This document shows, piece after piece, positions 24,888-35,929 of a DNA stretch of 64,000 nt; within the stretch, counting starts at the first letter, position 1; every line of letters starts with the position of its first letter. Under the pieces are notes generated by a model. The model ran no database searches. It was not told where the DNA came from and was given only the letters and a program-made list of their open reading frames with translations. The position numbers and the translations under genes are program-made. Source of the stretch: Epiperipatus broadwayi (taxonomy: Eukaryota; Onychophora; Udeonychophora; Euonychophora; Peripatidae); assembly GCA_028023455.1 (NCBI GenBank), contig JAQFVV010012396.1, positions 11,199,296 through 11,263,295 of the forward strand. Reading direction: 5' to 3'.

Positions 24888-24948
24888 GATAATCTGAACC
24901 AACTGATGATTGCTGGTTTAGCAGGAAATACGTATATTGGTGATTATT
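24888..24948 (+). ncRNA. Hammerhead ribozyme, lineage A, core intact
   Basis: Plus strand: outer helix GAUAAU/AUUAUU, inner stem I ACCAA/UUGGU, CTGATGA (24903-24909), stem II UGCU/AGCA closed by a U-G wobble, GAAA (24925-24928), stem III AUAC/GUAU, cleavage after A at 24936. Compared with the copy at 24024, the outer helix gains an A-U pair where that copy has G-U, so pairing is kept despite the change. Confidence 0.87.
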
Positions 24949-25105
24949 TATCTTTTCAACATATATGTGTTTAACTGTATCAGTGTTATTAGATAGAGTG
25001 GAGAGTGTTGGGTCGTGTGAAAGCCTGTGCTCATATACCCTATATATTACATATATATAGACACAGGTATATAATAAGCCTGTGTTTCAGTTATTACAAA
25101 TACGA

Positions 25106-25661
25106 TTAGCAAATCACAGGGAAATATACTTCAAATTAAAAAAGCCAAGTTATTAAATTCTAAATTATAATTACCCTTATATGTAAAATATTATTAATAC
25201 TGTATTATAATTAAATGATAATATTAAAAGATCTTTAACATTTAAATTAAGTATATAATCAGCACCAACCAGCTTTAAATCTAAATAAAGTAAAACATTC
25301 TATTTAAAATACCAATTTCAAGGTAACAATTACCAATTTTATAGTATCATAAGATTTCCATTTTCCTAACTAAATATTGAGTTACTATAACATACATCCA
25401 ATAAATAATAGATTAAAGGAATGCAGGCATCCAATAATAATCCCTTTTGTTTGCTCAAATTATTAATGTTTTTTTATACTTTATAAACTATCAAAGTAGC
25501 TTATATATTTTTATCCAACAATAACTATTGCATATAAGTGTTAAGATAATTGTGATGATCTTCTAATTAATTATTAAACATCTACCAATAATAAATCTAT
25601 TATTATATAAAAATGTGTACCCAGTTTATATGATAATATATTATATTTACTATAAATAAAC
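25106..25661. other. AT-rich spacer between hammerhead clusters
   Basis: No gene, repeat or RNA recognised. Confidence 0.55.
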
Positions 25662-25712
25662 TAATAATACATTGTACAGGCTTAAAACTGCATTTATATA
25701 TGTAATATATTC

Positions 25713-25725
25713 GGGATTCGAACTC
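25713..25725 (-). promoter_or_regulatory. tRNA T-arm / Pol III box B-like motif
   Basis: On the minus strand this reads GAGTTCGAATCCC, 10 of 11 matches to the box B consensus GGTTCGANNCC. It lies about 90-100 nt downstream of the ribozyme cleavage site on the same strand. Equivalent blocks end the other units. A convincing box A is not seen, so active Pol III transcription is inference. Confidence 0.5.
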
Positions 25726-25803
25726 AGACTTTCGCACGACCCACTACTCTCAGTGCCATCTCATATTGCTGACCCACCTGATCACACACATGTTGAAAAG
25801 ATA

Positions 25804-25864
25804 AATAATCACCAATATACATATTTCATGCTAAACCAGCAATCATCAGTTGGTCTAGATTACT
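25804..25864 (-). ncRNA. Hammerhead ribozyme, lineage A, core intact
   Basis: Minus strand: AGUAAU/AUUAUU outer helix, ACCAA/UUGGU inner stem I, CUGAUGA, UGCU/AGCA stem II, GAAA, stem III AUAU/GUAU with one U-G wobble, A at the cleavage position. All core bases are present. Confidence 0.85.
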
Positions 25865-26088
25865 ATCCTCACACATATATATAATCAGTGCTCAGCTTTA
25901 TATTAAGATAGCCAATCTTCATACTTTAATGGACAGGCTTCAAACTATTCCAATTCACAACTCTTCAGCCTTCCATTTCATTGAAAATCTGATGATGGAA
26001 TGTTCAAATCCCTTGTTAGTGCCAAGGTTGTCATCCTACCCATGTTGATATATTAGTCATTCTGACCCCTCATGTACAGGAGATCTAG

Positions 26089-26139
26089 ACCAACTGATGA
26101 TTGCTGGTTTAGCATGAAATACGTATATTGGTGATTATT
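26089..26139 (+). ncRNA. Hammerhead ribozyme, lineage A, outer helix lost
   Basis: ACCAA, CTGATGA (26094-26100), stem II, GAAA (26116-26119), AUAC/GUAU and UUGGU are all perfect. The unit junction lies just upstream (TACAGGAGATCTAG), so the outer stem I helix with AUUAUU is mostly gone. The minimal core should still fold but lacks its usual peripheral stabilisation. Confidence 0.83.
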
Positions 26140-26561
26140 TATCTTTTCAACATGTGTGTGATCAGGTGGGTCAGCAATATGAGATGGCACTGAGAGTAGT
26201 GGGTCGTGTGAAAGTCTGAGTTTGAATCCTGAATATATTACATATATAAATGCAGGTTTAAGCCTGTACAATGTATTAATTTATATAAATAGTGTATAAA
26301 AGGTCTGCTCATCCCTCACATATGTATGTATAAATGGATTATTCTCCTGTACATGAGCGGCCAGAATGACTAATATGTCAACATGGGTAGGATGACAACC
26401 TTGGCACTAACAAGGGCTTTGAACATTCCATCATCAGATTTTCAATGAAATGGAAGGCTGAAGAGTTATAAATTGGAATAGTTTGAAGCCTGTCCATTAA
26501 AGTATGAGGAGTGGCTATCTTAATATAAAGCTGAGCACTGATTATATATATGTGTGAGGAT

Positions 26562-26622
26562 AGTAATCTTGACCAATTGATGATTGCTGGTTTAGCATGA
26601 AATACGTATATTGGTGATTATT
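26562..26622 (+). ncRNA. Decayed hammerhead ribozyme (lineage A, C3 to U)
   Basis: Identical in layout to its neighbour at 26089 and with the outer helix AGUAAU/AUUAUU, but the core reads UUGAUGA. The C3 to U change should abolish cleavage. Confidence 0.75.
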
Positions 26623-26744
26623 TATCTTTTCAACATGTGTGTGATCAGGTGGGTCAGCAATATGAGATGGCACTGAGGTCATGTGAAAGTCTGAGTTCAA
26701 ATCCCAAATATATTATATAAAGAAAATAGTACATAATAATACAT

Positions 26745-28780
26745 AGATTTATTATAGTAAATAATAACATAAACACTTACCAATCCAATCGTTTAATTCC
26801 TGGACTATTTTATGATTCTTCATTATAAATTATATGGTGTAAGACCATATATGACCACTATAATTCAAAATTTTATTAGCCAATAGGTTTGCATTGATAA
26901 CTGAGTAACAACTAAAGCAAGTTTATTTGTTTAAATGAATTTAAAATTATTAACAATAAGTATATATAAAAAAATAATGACAAATAGACAATAAATATTT
27001 GTGACATAAACTGTAATTAAATCTCATAAAAGATATTTTCTACATAAATTAATATTAATACAATAAATGTTCCTACATCAAAAATTCACTTATATATAAA
27101 AAGAAAATGTTGCAGCACATGTACACTATTTAAAATATAAGAAAGTTAATGTCACTTTTGTAATTTTCATAAAGTAATTGATTAATATAAAATATAATAA
27201 TTATATATTTGTTTATTTATTCACCTTATTTTCCAAATAAAATATCAATGAGTAATTATTACAATACAATTCTTTAGGATTTTCACTACTTATAACAAAT
27301 ATATTCAAAAGTAATTTGCAGTCAACAAATAAATTTATAATATTTTAAGTCAAAGTTTTAACCATTAAAATTTAGAATACAAATATGAATTTAAACAATT
27401 TAATTTCCTTTTATTTTCACATATATAAAACAAACATTACTAATTTAAGATATAATAACCGATAATATTTATAAATATTATACTAATAAATACATAATAA
27501 AGTAATCTTATCACAAGAACTGATAACCGTCCTCCTATGTGGCTCTTCAAAGAAATGCAATAATTCCAATGTCTATCCTGTAAGCTGTATTTTAATAACA
27601 TTTACTAATCCAAATTAAGTAAAAGTACCATAAAGTGTTATCCAAAACAATGCATTTTATCTTTTATTTAGCAAATATTTAATATCATAATGGTATCATG
27701 AATAAACAGATGCTCATTTCAATTTATGACAATATGACGTAAAAATAAACTGATTTAAATCCTATGTCAAAATATTCCATCAATGTTATAAAATTATATC
27801 TGCAGATGGAAACAATTCTTATATATGTTGTTAGCTTCTATATTTCATTATTAAAACATTTTGTTCACATGTGATAATTATTTTTGATAGGAAATATCAA
27901 GCTGAATTTGAATGTTATAAATTACTTTTTCCTTCTTTTAACAAGTTTTTGATAATCCTGTCCAGTTTCCTGCACAAATATAATTCTTTCTATTCCAACA
28001 TTTTTGTGGTTATCAAGCAAATACTTGCAAAATAAAAAAAATTATATAAAAGAACTTGGGTTTGCTTCTATGAAAGTCAGAATGTCAGAGAGCAAATTCA
28101 AATCATTCAGTCTAATTTATAATTTCTTACAATTGACTTCATCAAAATTTTAAAATTATGCACTTTATTTACTCTTATACTGAAATTACCATGCATTCCA
28201 TACTTAAAATCTCATTTACAAAATAAGATAAAAAAATTTTTTACAATCATTACATATAACAAATAAATACAACAGACACACCTAAAACATTAAATATTTG
28301 TCAGTATTGTTTATAATGTACTACTTATGAATGCAATAAATAAAATATATATAATAAAGAAACAATGATAATTTTATCAAAGACATAAACTTTATTATTT
28401 ATATATGCATTTTGAATGAATAAAATTAATCTACAATTTTACATTGCAATAATAATAATGTATTTCTTGTTTTAATATTTCATTGTCATAGCAACTTATT
28501 TCAAAGCTCTTAGGCTAATACATTACCTATTAAAATAATTAAAAATTTTAAAAAATGTATACTTTCTACCACATACTAAAACTACATCAAAGTTCAGTTG
28601 ACACTATATATATAAATCCAAATAAGTATGATAAAAAGTAGTTTTAGGAGATAAATAATATTACAAAAAAAAAAAAAAGAGGTTGATATGTTTTATAGAA
28701 TGAAAGATATATAATTAAAGTGACAAACTAATATACCCAAAAATGTAATATTTAAATAGAAGTATATTGTCTATATTGAA
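26745..28780. other. AT-rich non-coding DNA
   Basis: No gene or repeat family recognised; homopolymers and short A/T tracts only. Confidence 0.55.
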
Positions 28781-28784
28781 ATTA

Positions 28785-28941
28785 ATGTAATTAGAAGGGA
28801 TTTCAACTCAGACTTTCAAGCTCCATATAGCTATTCACTCCATTTTGTACAACTGATACACATGACCACATACATGTGAAAAAGATAAATGATTTCCAAT
28901 ATATGTATTTCATGCTGAACCAGCACTTAGTAGTTGGTCCA
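28785..28941 (-). mobile_element. Single-arm truncated hammerhead element (lineage B)
   Basis: It starts at the family terminal block (TTAGAAGGGATTTCAACTCAG, the inverted box B end) and stops right after the ribozyme (TTGGTCCAT). Everything upstream of the ribozyme is missing. The remaining copy therefore begins at the 5' edge of the hammerhead. Confidence 0.7.
28887..28941 (-). ncRNA. Decayed hammerhead ribozyme (lineage B)
   Basis: GGACCAAC, stem II GUGCUG/CAGCAU, GAAA and a palindromic stem III (AUAC/AUAU) remain. The core CUGAUGA has become CUACUAA, so it is inactive. Confidence 0.65.
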
Positions 28942-30472
28942 TCAAAAATGAAAAATAAAATCCAGAAAAATTATAAGTACAAAGTTTGATTAGATCACTA
29001 AAGTAGTTGTAAAACATAAGAAAGATTGGCATAAAGCCATATGACTTATTTTGAATTTAAACATTTTTCTTCTTTTATCGTTATTTGTGCTGACATATAT
29101 TTAAAATGCTACTAAATAATATGTAGTTCTATGAAAAATAAAATAAAATTTTTGTTTTTATTTTCATTTTGGTTGCAATATATATTTTCACTACACAATA
29201 AAAGTTCTAAGAAAAATAACAAGCTTATTCCGATGATTAAGAACAAGTTGGAATACGTTTGTATAAAGACAAATAAATTTCAGCTGCAAGACATGATTTG
29301 GCCTATTAACCAAAATTATTTAATCCAATCACCAAAATAAATATATTCCTTACATCTTTTCTGTTTTATAATAATATCCTCAGTGTGCATTTCAGGATTG
29401 ATTCACAAATATTAGATTTTAATAAATTTTATCAAATTTCTAAACAAAGTTAAAAAAGTACAGATGACAAAAACAAAAAATATGATCCTATTGAGGAAAA
29501 TCTCATTCAGTTAAAATTTTTAAATTAGTCTTTTAAAAACATCTAAAAAAATAATGGAAGTCTGCAAATCAAAAAGTTTTTATGACAATTTTTTATTTGA
29601 ATTATGTGTTATTTTAAAAAATGGTTAATGTGTAAGATATATAATTGAATGACACATCTATGAAAATTATTATTTTAATTACAACTAAATTAAACATCAT
29701 TATTCTACCTTTCACTCTGATCTATTTTCTTTTACTACAATGTTTCAACCATTTAGGTTAGTGCAAGGGCCAGTTGTTTTAAGTCTCTCGTGCCATTGGT
29801 CATCTCTTTGTAAAGGACTAATGAGGTTGTCTTTGTGTAATCATATTTGCATCTCCTTATTGAATGAATGCTGATTATGCAATGACTCTAATCTTTTCTC
29901 TTTTTTTGTTTTTTTCACTTTTTTTTTTGAAGGAGTTAAAACAGATATATTCATCTATTAGTAGCTTCTAAAAGTAGTATAAATAAATATCTCTAAAAAA
30001 CAATGGTATAATGGTCTTAAATAGAAAATAAAACTTAGAAACATCAAAAAATTTGCTCCTTTTTTTATTATTTTGCTTTGTATATCTTTTATAGCTGATA
30101 CAAAAATTACTTGTAGGAGAAAATAAATTTTATATCTGCTGCAAATAAATTTATTAGAATGGTAAGCATAGTATCAAATATATTTCCAGTTATTATATAT
30201 ATAAAAAAAAGGCTGAACACATTAATTTGACTTCTACAGCAATCCTTTGAAATTTATCTATCACATTATTAAAAAAAGAATAGTCAGAGGAAAGGTGTTA
30301 TCTATGAAAAAATATCTTTACTTATTAGATTTATTAAATATATAATTATCTGATTACATATATATATAAACATGCATTACGTCCTGTTTCTTCATATTGC
30401 TTGCACATCTATAAATGTATTATGTGAGTTATATCTTGTTTACGATAATTTTCATTCATAATATAAAATTAA

Positions 30473-30520
30473 AACAGGCAAAACTCACTATACGTATCAT
30501 GTGATGTTTATTGGCATAAT
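30473..30520. repeat. Lineage C hammerhead repeat, terminal fragment
   Basis: AAAACAGGCAAAACTCACTA, followed by TACGTATCATGTGATGTTTA, matches the outer end of the elements at 1340-1735 and 54545-54935. The ribozyme-bearing interior is deleted. Confidence 0.55.
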
Positions 30521-31430
30521 ATAAAATCTTATTAACCTGATTTTTTTTTTTTAATGAATTCCCTTGCAACAAAATGCCAAATGATGAAAACTCACTGTTG
30601 AGTTTTCTAGAATACTTAAACAGAAAAGTATCTGTTCCTGTGTGTTTCTGTGCCCAAAAGTTTAACAATAGACACAAATTATATTAAAAACAATGAAATG
30701 AATAAAAAAACAAAGAAGAATGAAATTCAGAAATTTAAATCGAATTTAAAGAAGTAATATCTAAATATTCCAGAAATAAGATAAAATTTTAAAAAGATAA
30801 AGCCAGGTACATGGTATTAAAATCAATTGAATAACATATGAATCCCTTAACTGGTATAGATTTCATAGTAATAATACTTATAGATAATAATAATAAAAAA
30901 ACTACTTTTAAATGCCAGTCCCTATACCAAATGAATAAAAGAGTTATCCAAGAATGTGAAAAATTCTTTAAAAAATTTCTATCATAATTTCCAGTTTTCA
31001 CAATAGTATTTAATTTAGTATACTATGGAAGATATCACTCAGGATAGATATTTTTGAAGGAGTACTTACATATCACTGGTAAGGTATACTGCATAATCAA
31101 TCCAAAAAATATTGTATGTTAATTTTTCAAATTTGAAAAATTTATGAATGTTGTGAGGAGAACAATTGAAGCATTATTAATTTTTCAGTATAAACTCAGT
31201 ATAGGACTTGCCATATCTGCAACATTCACAAGTGAGCTATTATGCATCATGGGATAAAACAGATCACTTTGTTGAAAGAAAAAATATATTTCAGAATTTC
31301 ATGATTCCAAATATCTTTCTTAGAATAATCATTTCAGGTGGATGTAAACATTGCATTTAAAACCCCTAAACTTGGAGTTCAAATGAAAAATCACTCCACT
31401 GATATACAAGATATATAGATCCACCGTTAT

Positions 31431-31545
31431 CTTCAAAACAAAACTGACTATTGTATATCATATTATAAAATTAAACTATGTTCATTTCTTCAAAACAAAA
31501 CTGACTACTGTATATCATGTTATAAAATTAAACTATGTTCATTTC
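31431..31545 (+). repeat. Tandem duplication, two 57-bp units
   Basis: CTTCAAAACAAAACTGACTA is present at 31431 and 31488, and the rest of the unit is repeated with two or three differences. Confidence 0.8.
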
Positions 31546-32040
31546 TTTTGACTATAGAAGACCAAGTCAACAAGTGCCAAAATATTTGTAATATTTAAAT
31601 AAATATCAATGAAATAAAAGAAAAACTCATTTCTTAAGTCATATCTACTAAAAATTTCACAAGATTTTTAGCATTCTTTTTAATATGGAAATAGAACTGT
31701 AACACAAAATGTTAAAAATACTTAAATGCAAGTGCAATGATATATTAAGATCAAAAGTTCATTGAGAGTATCACATTATTAAAATTCTTCAGAAAATATC
31801 TAATTGAATTTATAATTTATATAAACTTAGTAGTTCATATAAAAAATGATACATAATGTTTAACAGTATGTATGCCTACCTATAACTTGATGATGTTTAG
31901 CATCTAATTTCACTTACCTTGTCAGTTAGGTAACTATACTAAACTGTAATGTTTATGATTTGATGATATAAATATCACTCAAATAAAAAAAAACATTATT
32001 AGTAAGTCATTCATTTTTATTATTACTAATTATATTCAAA

Positions 32041-32745
32041 AAATTTGAGTTGAGTCAAGCCACTATGAAAAGGTATAACTGTATAGATATATTTTCACTT
32101 AATAACACTGAGTTAACTCTCTACCAAATTCTCACCAGAATCATAGTGTAAAATTAATTAACTAACTGCACTGAGAGTAAGATGAATATATAGTTTATAA
32201 AATATGCAAATTATTGCAGTGAGAAATGTAAATGATAAAAATCAGATGTTCCATTTTTTTGACAAAGGAATGCAAGACTACTTCCTGTTGATTAAATTTA
32301 CACCTCTTGCAATATAACTCATGTCTCCTTGAACTTTCCCTTATGGTCGTCCCTCTCTATGAAGATGGCCTTAATGTTAGAAGGGGAAAACATGTATCCT
32401 GTAAAATGCTCATGATTCAGAAAAATTGACTTATGTTGCCGGTCTTATTTAGCCTTTTTATAAAGATAGAAGTGCTATGTGACTCTCATAGATTTATTAG
32501 CTTGAGACTCCAGAACACAGCTCTAACAAGCTGAAGATGAGCATGAAATATTATAGAGTATTTGAGAAGCAATAATTTGCATATTTTATAATCTATATAT
32601 TCATCCTGCTTCTAATGCAATTAATTAATTAATTTTGCACTGTGATCCTGATGAGAATTTGCTGAAAGTTAACTCAGTGCTATTAAGTAAGAATATATCT
32701 ATATAGTTACATCTTTTCATAGTGGCTTGACTCAGCTCAAGATTT
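32041..32745. mobile_element. Element with long terminal inverted repeats (about 185 bp)
   Basis: The left arm 32041-32227 and right arm 32563-32745 are inverted copies: GAGTCAAGCCACTATGAAAAG mirrors CTTTTCATAGTGGCTTGACTC, and ATATGCAAATTATTGC mirrors GCAATAATTTGCATAT. The interior of about 335 bp is less AT-rich and has no ORF. The right arm holds CCTGATGAG...CTGAAAGTTAACTC, which mimics a hammerhead core, but its stem I does not pair. The class (MITE-like DNA element or snap-back retro-derived repeat) is open. Confidence 0.75.
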
Positions 32746-32749
32746 TTCA

Positions 32750-33930
32750 GAGTATTGCATTAGTATATGAAAAGTTTCATGTTAAAGAATTACATTATTA
32801 CTAGTTATATAAAATATCCATGCACTAGCATGACATCTATTCTCAGTACAAAAAAATGTTCCCAAATCATATTCTTAATTTTGTAAACAACAAGAAACAC
32901 AAGTTTACCATATATTAAGAATATTTATTTATTTAGTATGATGTGGGAGTTAATCTGCCAAGAGCTTAAAACTTTAAATATGTGTATGGTGATTCTGATG
33001 ATGTAATAATAGTTTGTTAGAAGAATAATATACTTTGTCTCTATATTCATTACAGACTTGTTATAAATTTATACACTTGGACATTTTAAACTATTTTTTT
33101 ACTTTAAAAATTGATTATTTGAGATTATTAATATTTTTTCACTTACTACAATCTCTCCATTGTCAATAGAGCTTGAGTTAATTAGTCATAGACTGTCATT
33201 CTCTTAACATAATTTTCTCATGGCTTCTCATTTTTAGTGATATATCTTAAACTACTTAGATGATAACAAGAATATTGTACTCTCAATTCAGAGACCTCTC
33301 TCCTTAAAAAAATTAAAAAATCCCAATTTTCTATTTCTAATCCCAGTTTTTTTAATGCATTTTAAAAGTTATTTGTACAAGCTCTTCCCTCATCTATCTA
33401 CATCATAATCATTATTGGCATTCTTGTAATATTTAACCTTCATATATATTCATCATCTTCTATTACTTCTATTTTTTCTGCACTCATTTTTCTTCATCAT
33501 ACTAACATTGCTTATCTATTCTTATTTGATTTTTCTTGCCCACATCTTCCAAAACTATACTTTAATTGTGAAAATTTTCCAATATTGTCATTCCCTGTTC
33601 TAGTCTTAAAAGACAACTTTAGACAAGTTGTAATATTCCGAGTATCCAGAACAATGAAGTATTTGCAGCTTATTATTTTCTTTTTGAATTAAAATTTTTT
33701 ATTGTAGCTGTTATGTTATTTTTTTTTTTTTTTTTAATTTTCAAGTTGTGTTTTTTTTTTAAAGAAATTATCTCTAACTTTAAAAAAGACTGAGTGAAGT
33801 ATATAAAAATAAGGTTTTTAAAATATTAAATGTAAATGGGGAATATTTTATATAATGAATCAATAAAATTAGTATAATCAATATAAAATAAGATTAGTAA
33901 CAACATTTTTAGTAATAAAAGATTATCAAT
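32750..33930. other. AT-rich non-coding DNA
   Basis: No gene or repeat recognised beyond T-runs near 33720-33760. Confidence 0.55.
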
Positions 33931-34179
33931 TTGAATTATTATGTAATTTGAATTATTATGTAATTGCAGTGTAATTCATATAGTATACAACATGGATGGT
34001 CTGCTCACCAACACACATTACCCAATGTGGTGAGTTTATTTGCTTTTTATCTCTGAATTTAAAATTAAGAAACATCATGGCCTTTCTTCTCACTTGCCTG
34101 ATAGCTCTTAACTGAAATATCAGTTGAATTTTCTTGAAGGCAGAATGAAAATGAGTGTGAATTAACTTTTTTTTTCTAA

Positions 34180-34405
34180 TAGATATTTGCAACCATGCCA
34201 GGCAAACTTAGATGGGCAGTTAAAATCTTAAACTGGATTCCCAGGGATTGTAAAAACCTTAGAAAGAGACCACATGTGAGATAGATGGATGAAATAAGCA
34301 AGTGTTCTGGGTAATGTGGAGAAGAGAGGCTAAAGATTGGAGAAGATGGATTGAACTTGAGAGACTTGTATTCAGCAGTGAATAGATGTTTGAAAATAAT
34401 GGTAG
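34180..34405 (+). pseudogene. Tail of an RTE-like LINE protein
   Basis: Read in the frame of TGG at 34234, the sequence gives LRWAVKILNWIPRDCKNLR, KRPHVR-stop-MDEISK and LNLRDLYSAVNR, interrupted by stops. The WIPRDxKR-xRGRPxxRWxDEIxK...W..L..A pattern is the usual C-terminal tail of RTE-like LINE reverse transcriptases. Nothing upstream resembles the RT domain, so this is a 5'-truncated, degenerate fragment. The antisense open frame at 34259-34441 is its shadow. Confidence 0.6.
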
Positions 34406-34444
34406 TGGTGAAGAAGAAATAAGATCATTTGCATATTTCAATAT

Positions 34445-35300
34445 TTTCTCTTTTAAATTTTCTGTTTTTTGTTTTTTTTTTGTTTTGTTATAAACTCAAT
34501 GCTTACGAATTACAAATATAAAACATATTTTAGATGACAGAAAGAAAATTAATCATCTACACAAATAATAATTGATCAAAGTAAAAGAAATCATTTTTTA
34601 TAGCATTCTTAGGATAAAAGTTTAAATATTTTCCCAAATATTTTTTTGAGTTATAGGGTTAAAACTATTATTATCCTGATGCAATAGTAATACCAATTGC
34701 GCTTTAATGACTCAGCAAATTTGGTATTTTGAATACAATTTGCTTTTTTAAAATAAAACTCTTAAATATAAAAAAGATATTGGCTTTAAAGAAATACTTT
34801 ATCTCTTTTAATGATAATTTTTTATTGAATGTGCAGTGCATTCTAATCAAATGTTTATAATTATAAATATCTTTATTTTAACAATTATTATTATTATTAG
34901 AATGATACTTCATGTAATATAGTATAGTGTAACTATTATCTTCCTTGCAAATAAATTGAACTTAAGAATCATATTTAAATAGTAATGTTTATACTTATTT
35001 TTCTTCATTGCATAAAATTATTTTTTCTAAATTAGCTTAAAGATACTGCACTATTTTCTTAAAAACAAACAAATGAAAAGAAAAAAAAGTTAATGGCAGT
35101 ATTAGAGAAAAGACCTGTTCTAATTAACACTTCCAACTTAAAGAGAATTTTCATTAAATTGTTAAGTTTTTTTATATGAATTACAATTTAATCTAGTTTA
35201 CAAAAAAGCAAAATAAAATAGTTCTCCACTATCTTTTAGTCCTTTTGTTTATATATATAGAATATTTAAATGCATGTATTTTGTTTGTACTTACTGTAAT
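34445..35300. other. AT-rich non-coding DNA
   Basis: Nothing recognised. Confidence 0.55.
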
Positions 35301-35397
35301 TATAAGGGACTTGAACTCAGACTTTCAAGCTTCCTACAGCTATCCAATCCACCTTACACAATTAATATACATGACGACATACACGTGAAAAAGATAA

Positions 35398-35456
35398 ATG
35401 ATTTCCAGTATACATATTTCGTGCTGAACCAGCATTCATCAGTTGATCCAGATCAC
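35398..35456 (-). ncRNA. Hammerhead ribozyme, lineage B, core intact
   Basis: Minus strand: outer helix GUGAU/AUCAU, CUGAUGA (35436-35442), stem II UGCUG/CAGCA, GAAA (35416-35420 region), stem III AUAU/GUAU and A at the cleavage site. Inner stem I is weakened (AUCAA against CUGG). Stem II ends in C followed by G12, a CpG step that is mutated in sister copies. Confidence 0.78.
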
Positions 35457-35762
35457 CATCTCTCATACATATGTACAATCAGTGCTCAATTTATATTAAG
35501 ATAGCAAATCTTTCAACTTTAATGGACAAGCTTCAATCTTCATTACTCTCCAACTCTTCAGCCATCCATATCGATGAAAATCTGAAAATGGAATATAATA
35601 TTGGCATCAACAAGGACTTTGAGCATTCCATCCTCAGATTTTCATTGATATGAATAGCTGAAGAGTTGGAGAGTGGTGAAAATTAAAGTTTGCCCATTAA
35701 AGTTTGAAGATTTGCTATCTTAATATAAACTGAGCACTGATTGTACATATATATGAGAGATG

Positions 35763-35821
35763 GTGATCTGGACCAACTGATGAGTGCTGGTTCAGCACAA
35801 AATATGTATATTGGAGATCAT
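35763..35821 (+). ncRNA. Decayed hammerhead ribozyme, lineage B (G12 to A)
   Basis: Outer helix GUGAU/AUCAU, inner stem I CCAA/UUGG, CTGATGA (35777-35783) and a perfect stem II GUGCUG/CAGCAC are all kept. The GAAA box is AAAA. G12 is the presumed general base, so this copy should be dead although its fold is preserved. Confidence 0.8.
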
Positions 35822-35898
35822 TTATATTTTCACATGTATGTGGACTTGTGTATCAGTTGTATAGAATGGATTGTATGGCTGTAGGAAGCTTAAAAATC

Positions 35899-35912
35899 TG
35901 AGTTCAAGTCCC
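35899..35912 (+). promoter_or_regulatory. tRNA T-arm / Pol III box B-like motif
   Basis: TGAGTTCAAGTCCC, close to GGTTCRANNCC, about 90 nt downstream of the ribozyme cleavage position and at the very end of the element. Upstream TATCAGTTGTATAG is only a weak box A candidate. Confidence 0.45.
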
Positions 35913-35929
35913 TTATAAATATATACACA

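Larger units (their letters stand above)
23932..25105. mobile_element. Hammerhead element cluster, lineage A (- - +)
   Basis: Two minus units in tandem, with the terminal block GAGCACAGACCCTCACA at 23940 and 24408 (period 468 bp), followed by an inverted plus unit from about 24720 that ends GTGCTCATATACCCTATA at about 25045. Each unit has one hammerhead. The outer flanks also mirror each other (AACTGAGACCCACAAGC / GCCTGTGTTTCAGTTA). The plus unit is truncated upstream of its ribozyme. Open frames inside are chance products of the palindrome. Tandem dimers are what processing and reverse transcription of multimeric RNA would leave. Confidence 0.82.
25662..26744. mobile_element. Hammerhead element cluster, lineage A (- + +) with target duplication
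   Basis: A minus unit (to about 26080), a partial plus unit that starts at the 5' side of its ribozyme, and a further plus unit (about 26280-26712). TAATAATACAT flanks the cluster at 25662-25672 and 26734-26744, a likely 11-bp target site duplication, though A/T richness makes chance possible. All three units carry a ribozyme and end in a box B-like block (GAGTTCGAATCCC inverted at 25713-25725; GAGTTTGAATCC and GAGTTCAAATCCC on the plus side). Confidence 0.8.
28945..32040. other. AT-rich non-coding DNA
   Basis: Open frames at 29131, 30456 and 30789 are low-complexity and match no family. A more complex block at about 29750-29890 has an ATTTGCAT octamer-like site. A lineage C end fragment is at 30473-30520 and a tandem duplication at 31431-31545. 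Confidence 0.5.
35301..35921. mobile_element. Hammerhead element, lineage B, inverted pair
   Basis: The left arm begins with the inverted terminal block (GGGACTTGAACTCAGACTTTC) and the right arm ends with the same block upright (AATCTGAGTTCAAGTCCCTT). The mirrored interior includes GAGCATTCCATCCTCAGATT and GAAGATTTGCTATCTTAATA. There are two hammerheads, one per arm, and one box B-like motif per end. Peptides that can be read across the arms are chance products of symmetry. Confidence 0.8.

Noticed and set aside
25672-26271. Two near-identical open frames (MYRL...FIYVIYSGF) on opposite strands
   Set aside because: Again mirror reads of inverted HHR units; the translated part includes the ribozyme and the box B motif.
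32640-32690. CTGATGAG...GAAAGTTAACTC as a hammerhead ribozyme
   Set aside because: Stem I does not pair adjacent to the core, stem II is not credible, and the inverted left-arm copy has CTGGTGA and GAGA at the core positions.
35274-35653. Open frames in the lineage B element
   Set aside because: They cross terminal block, ribozyme and spacer. No codon bias or domain.
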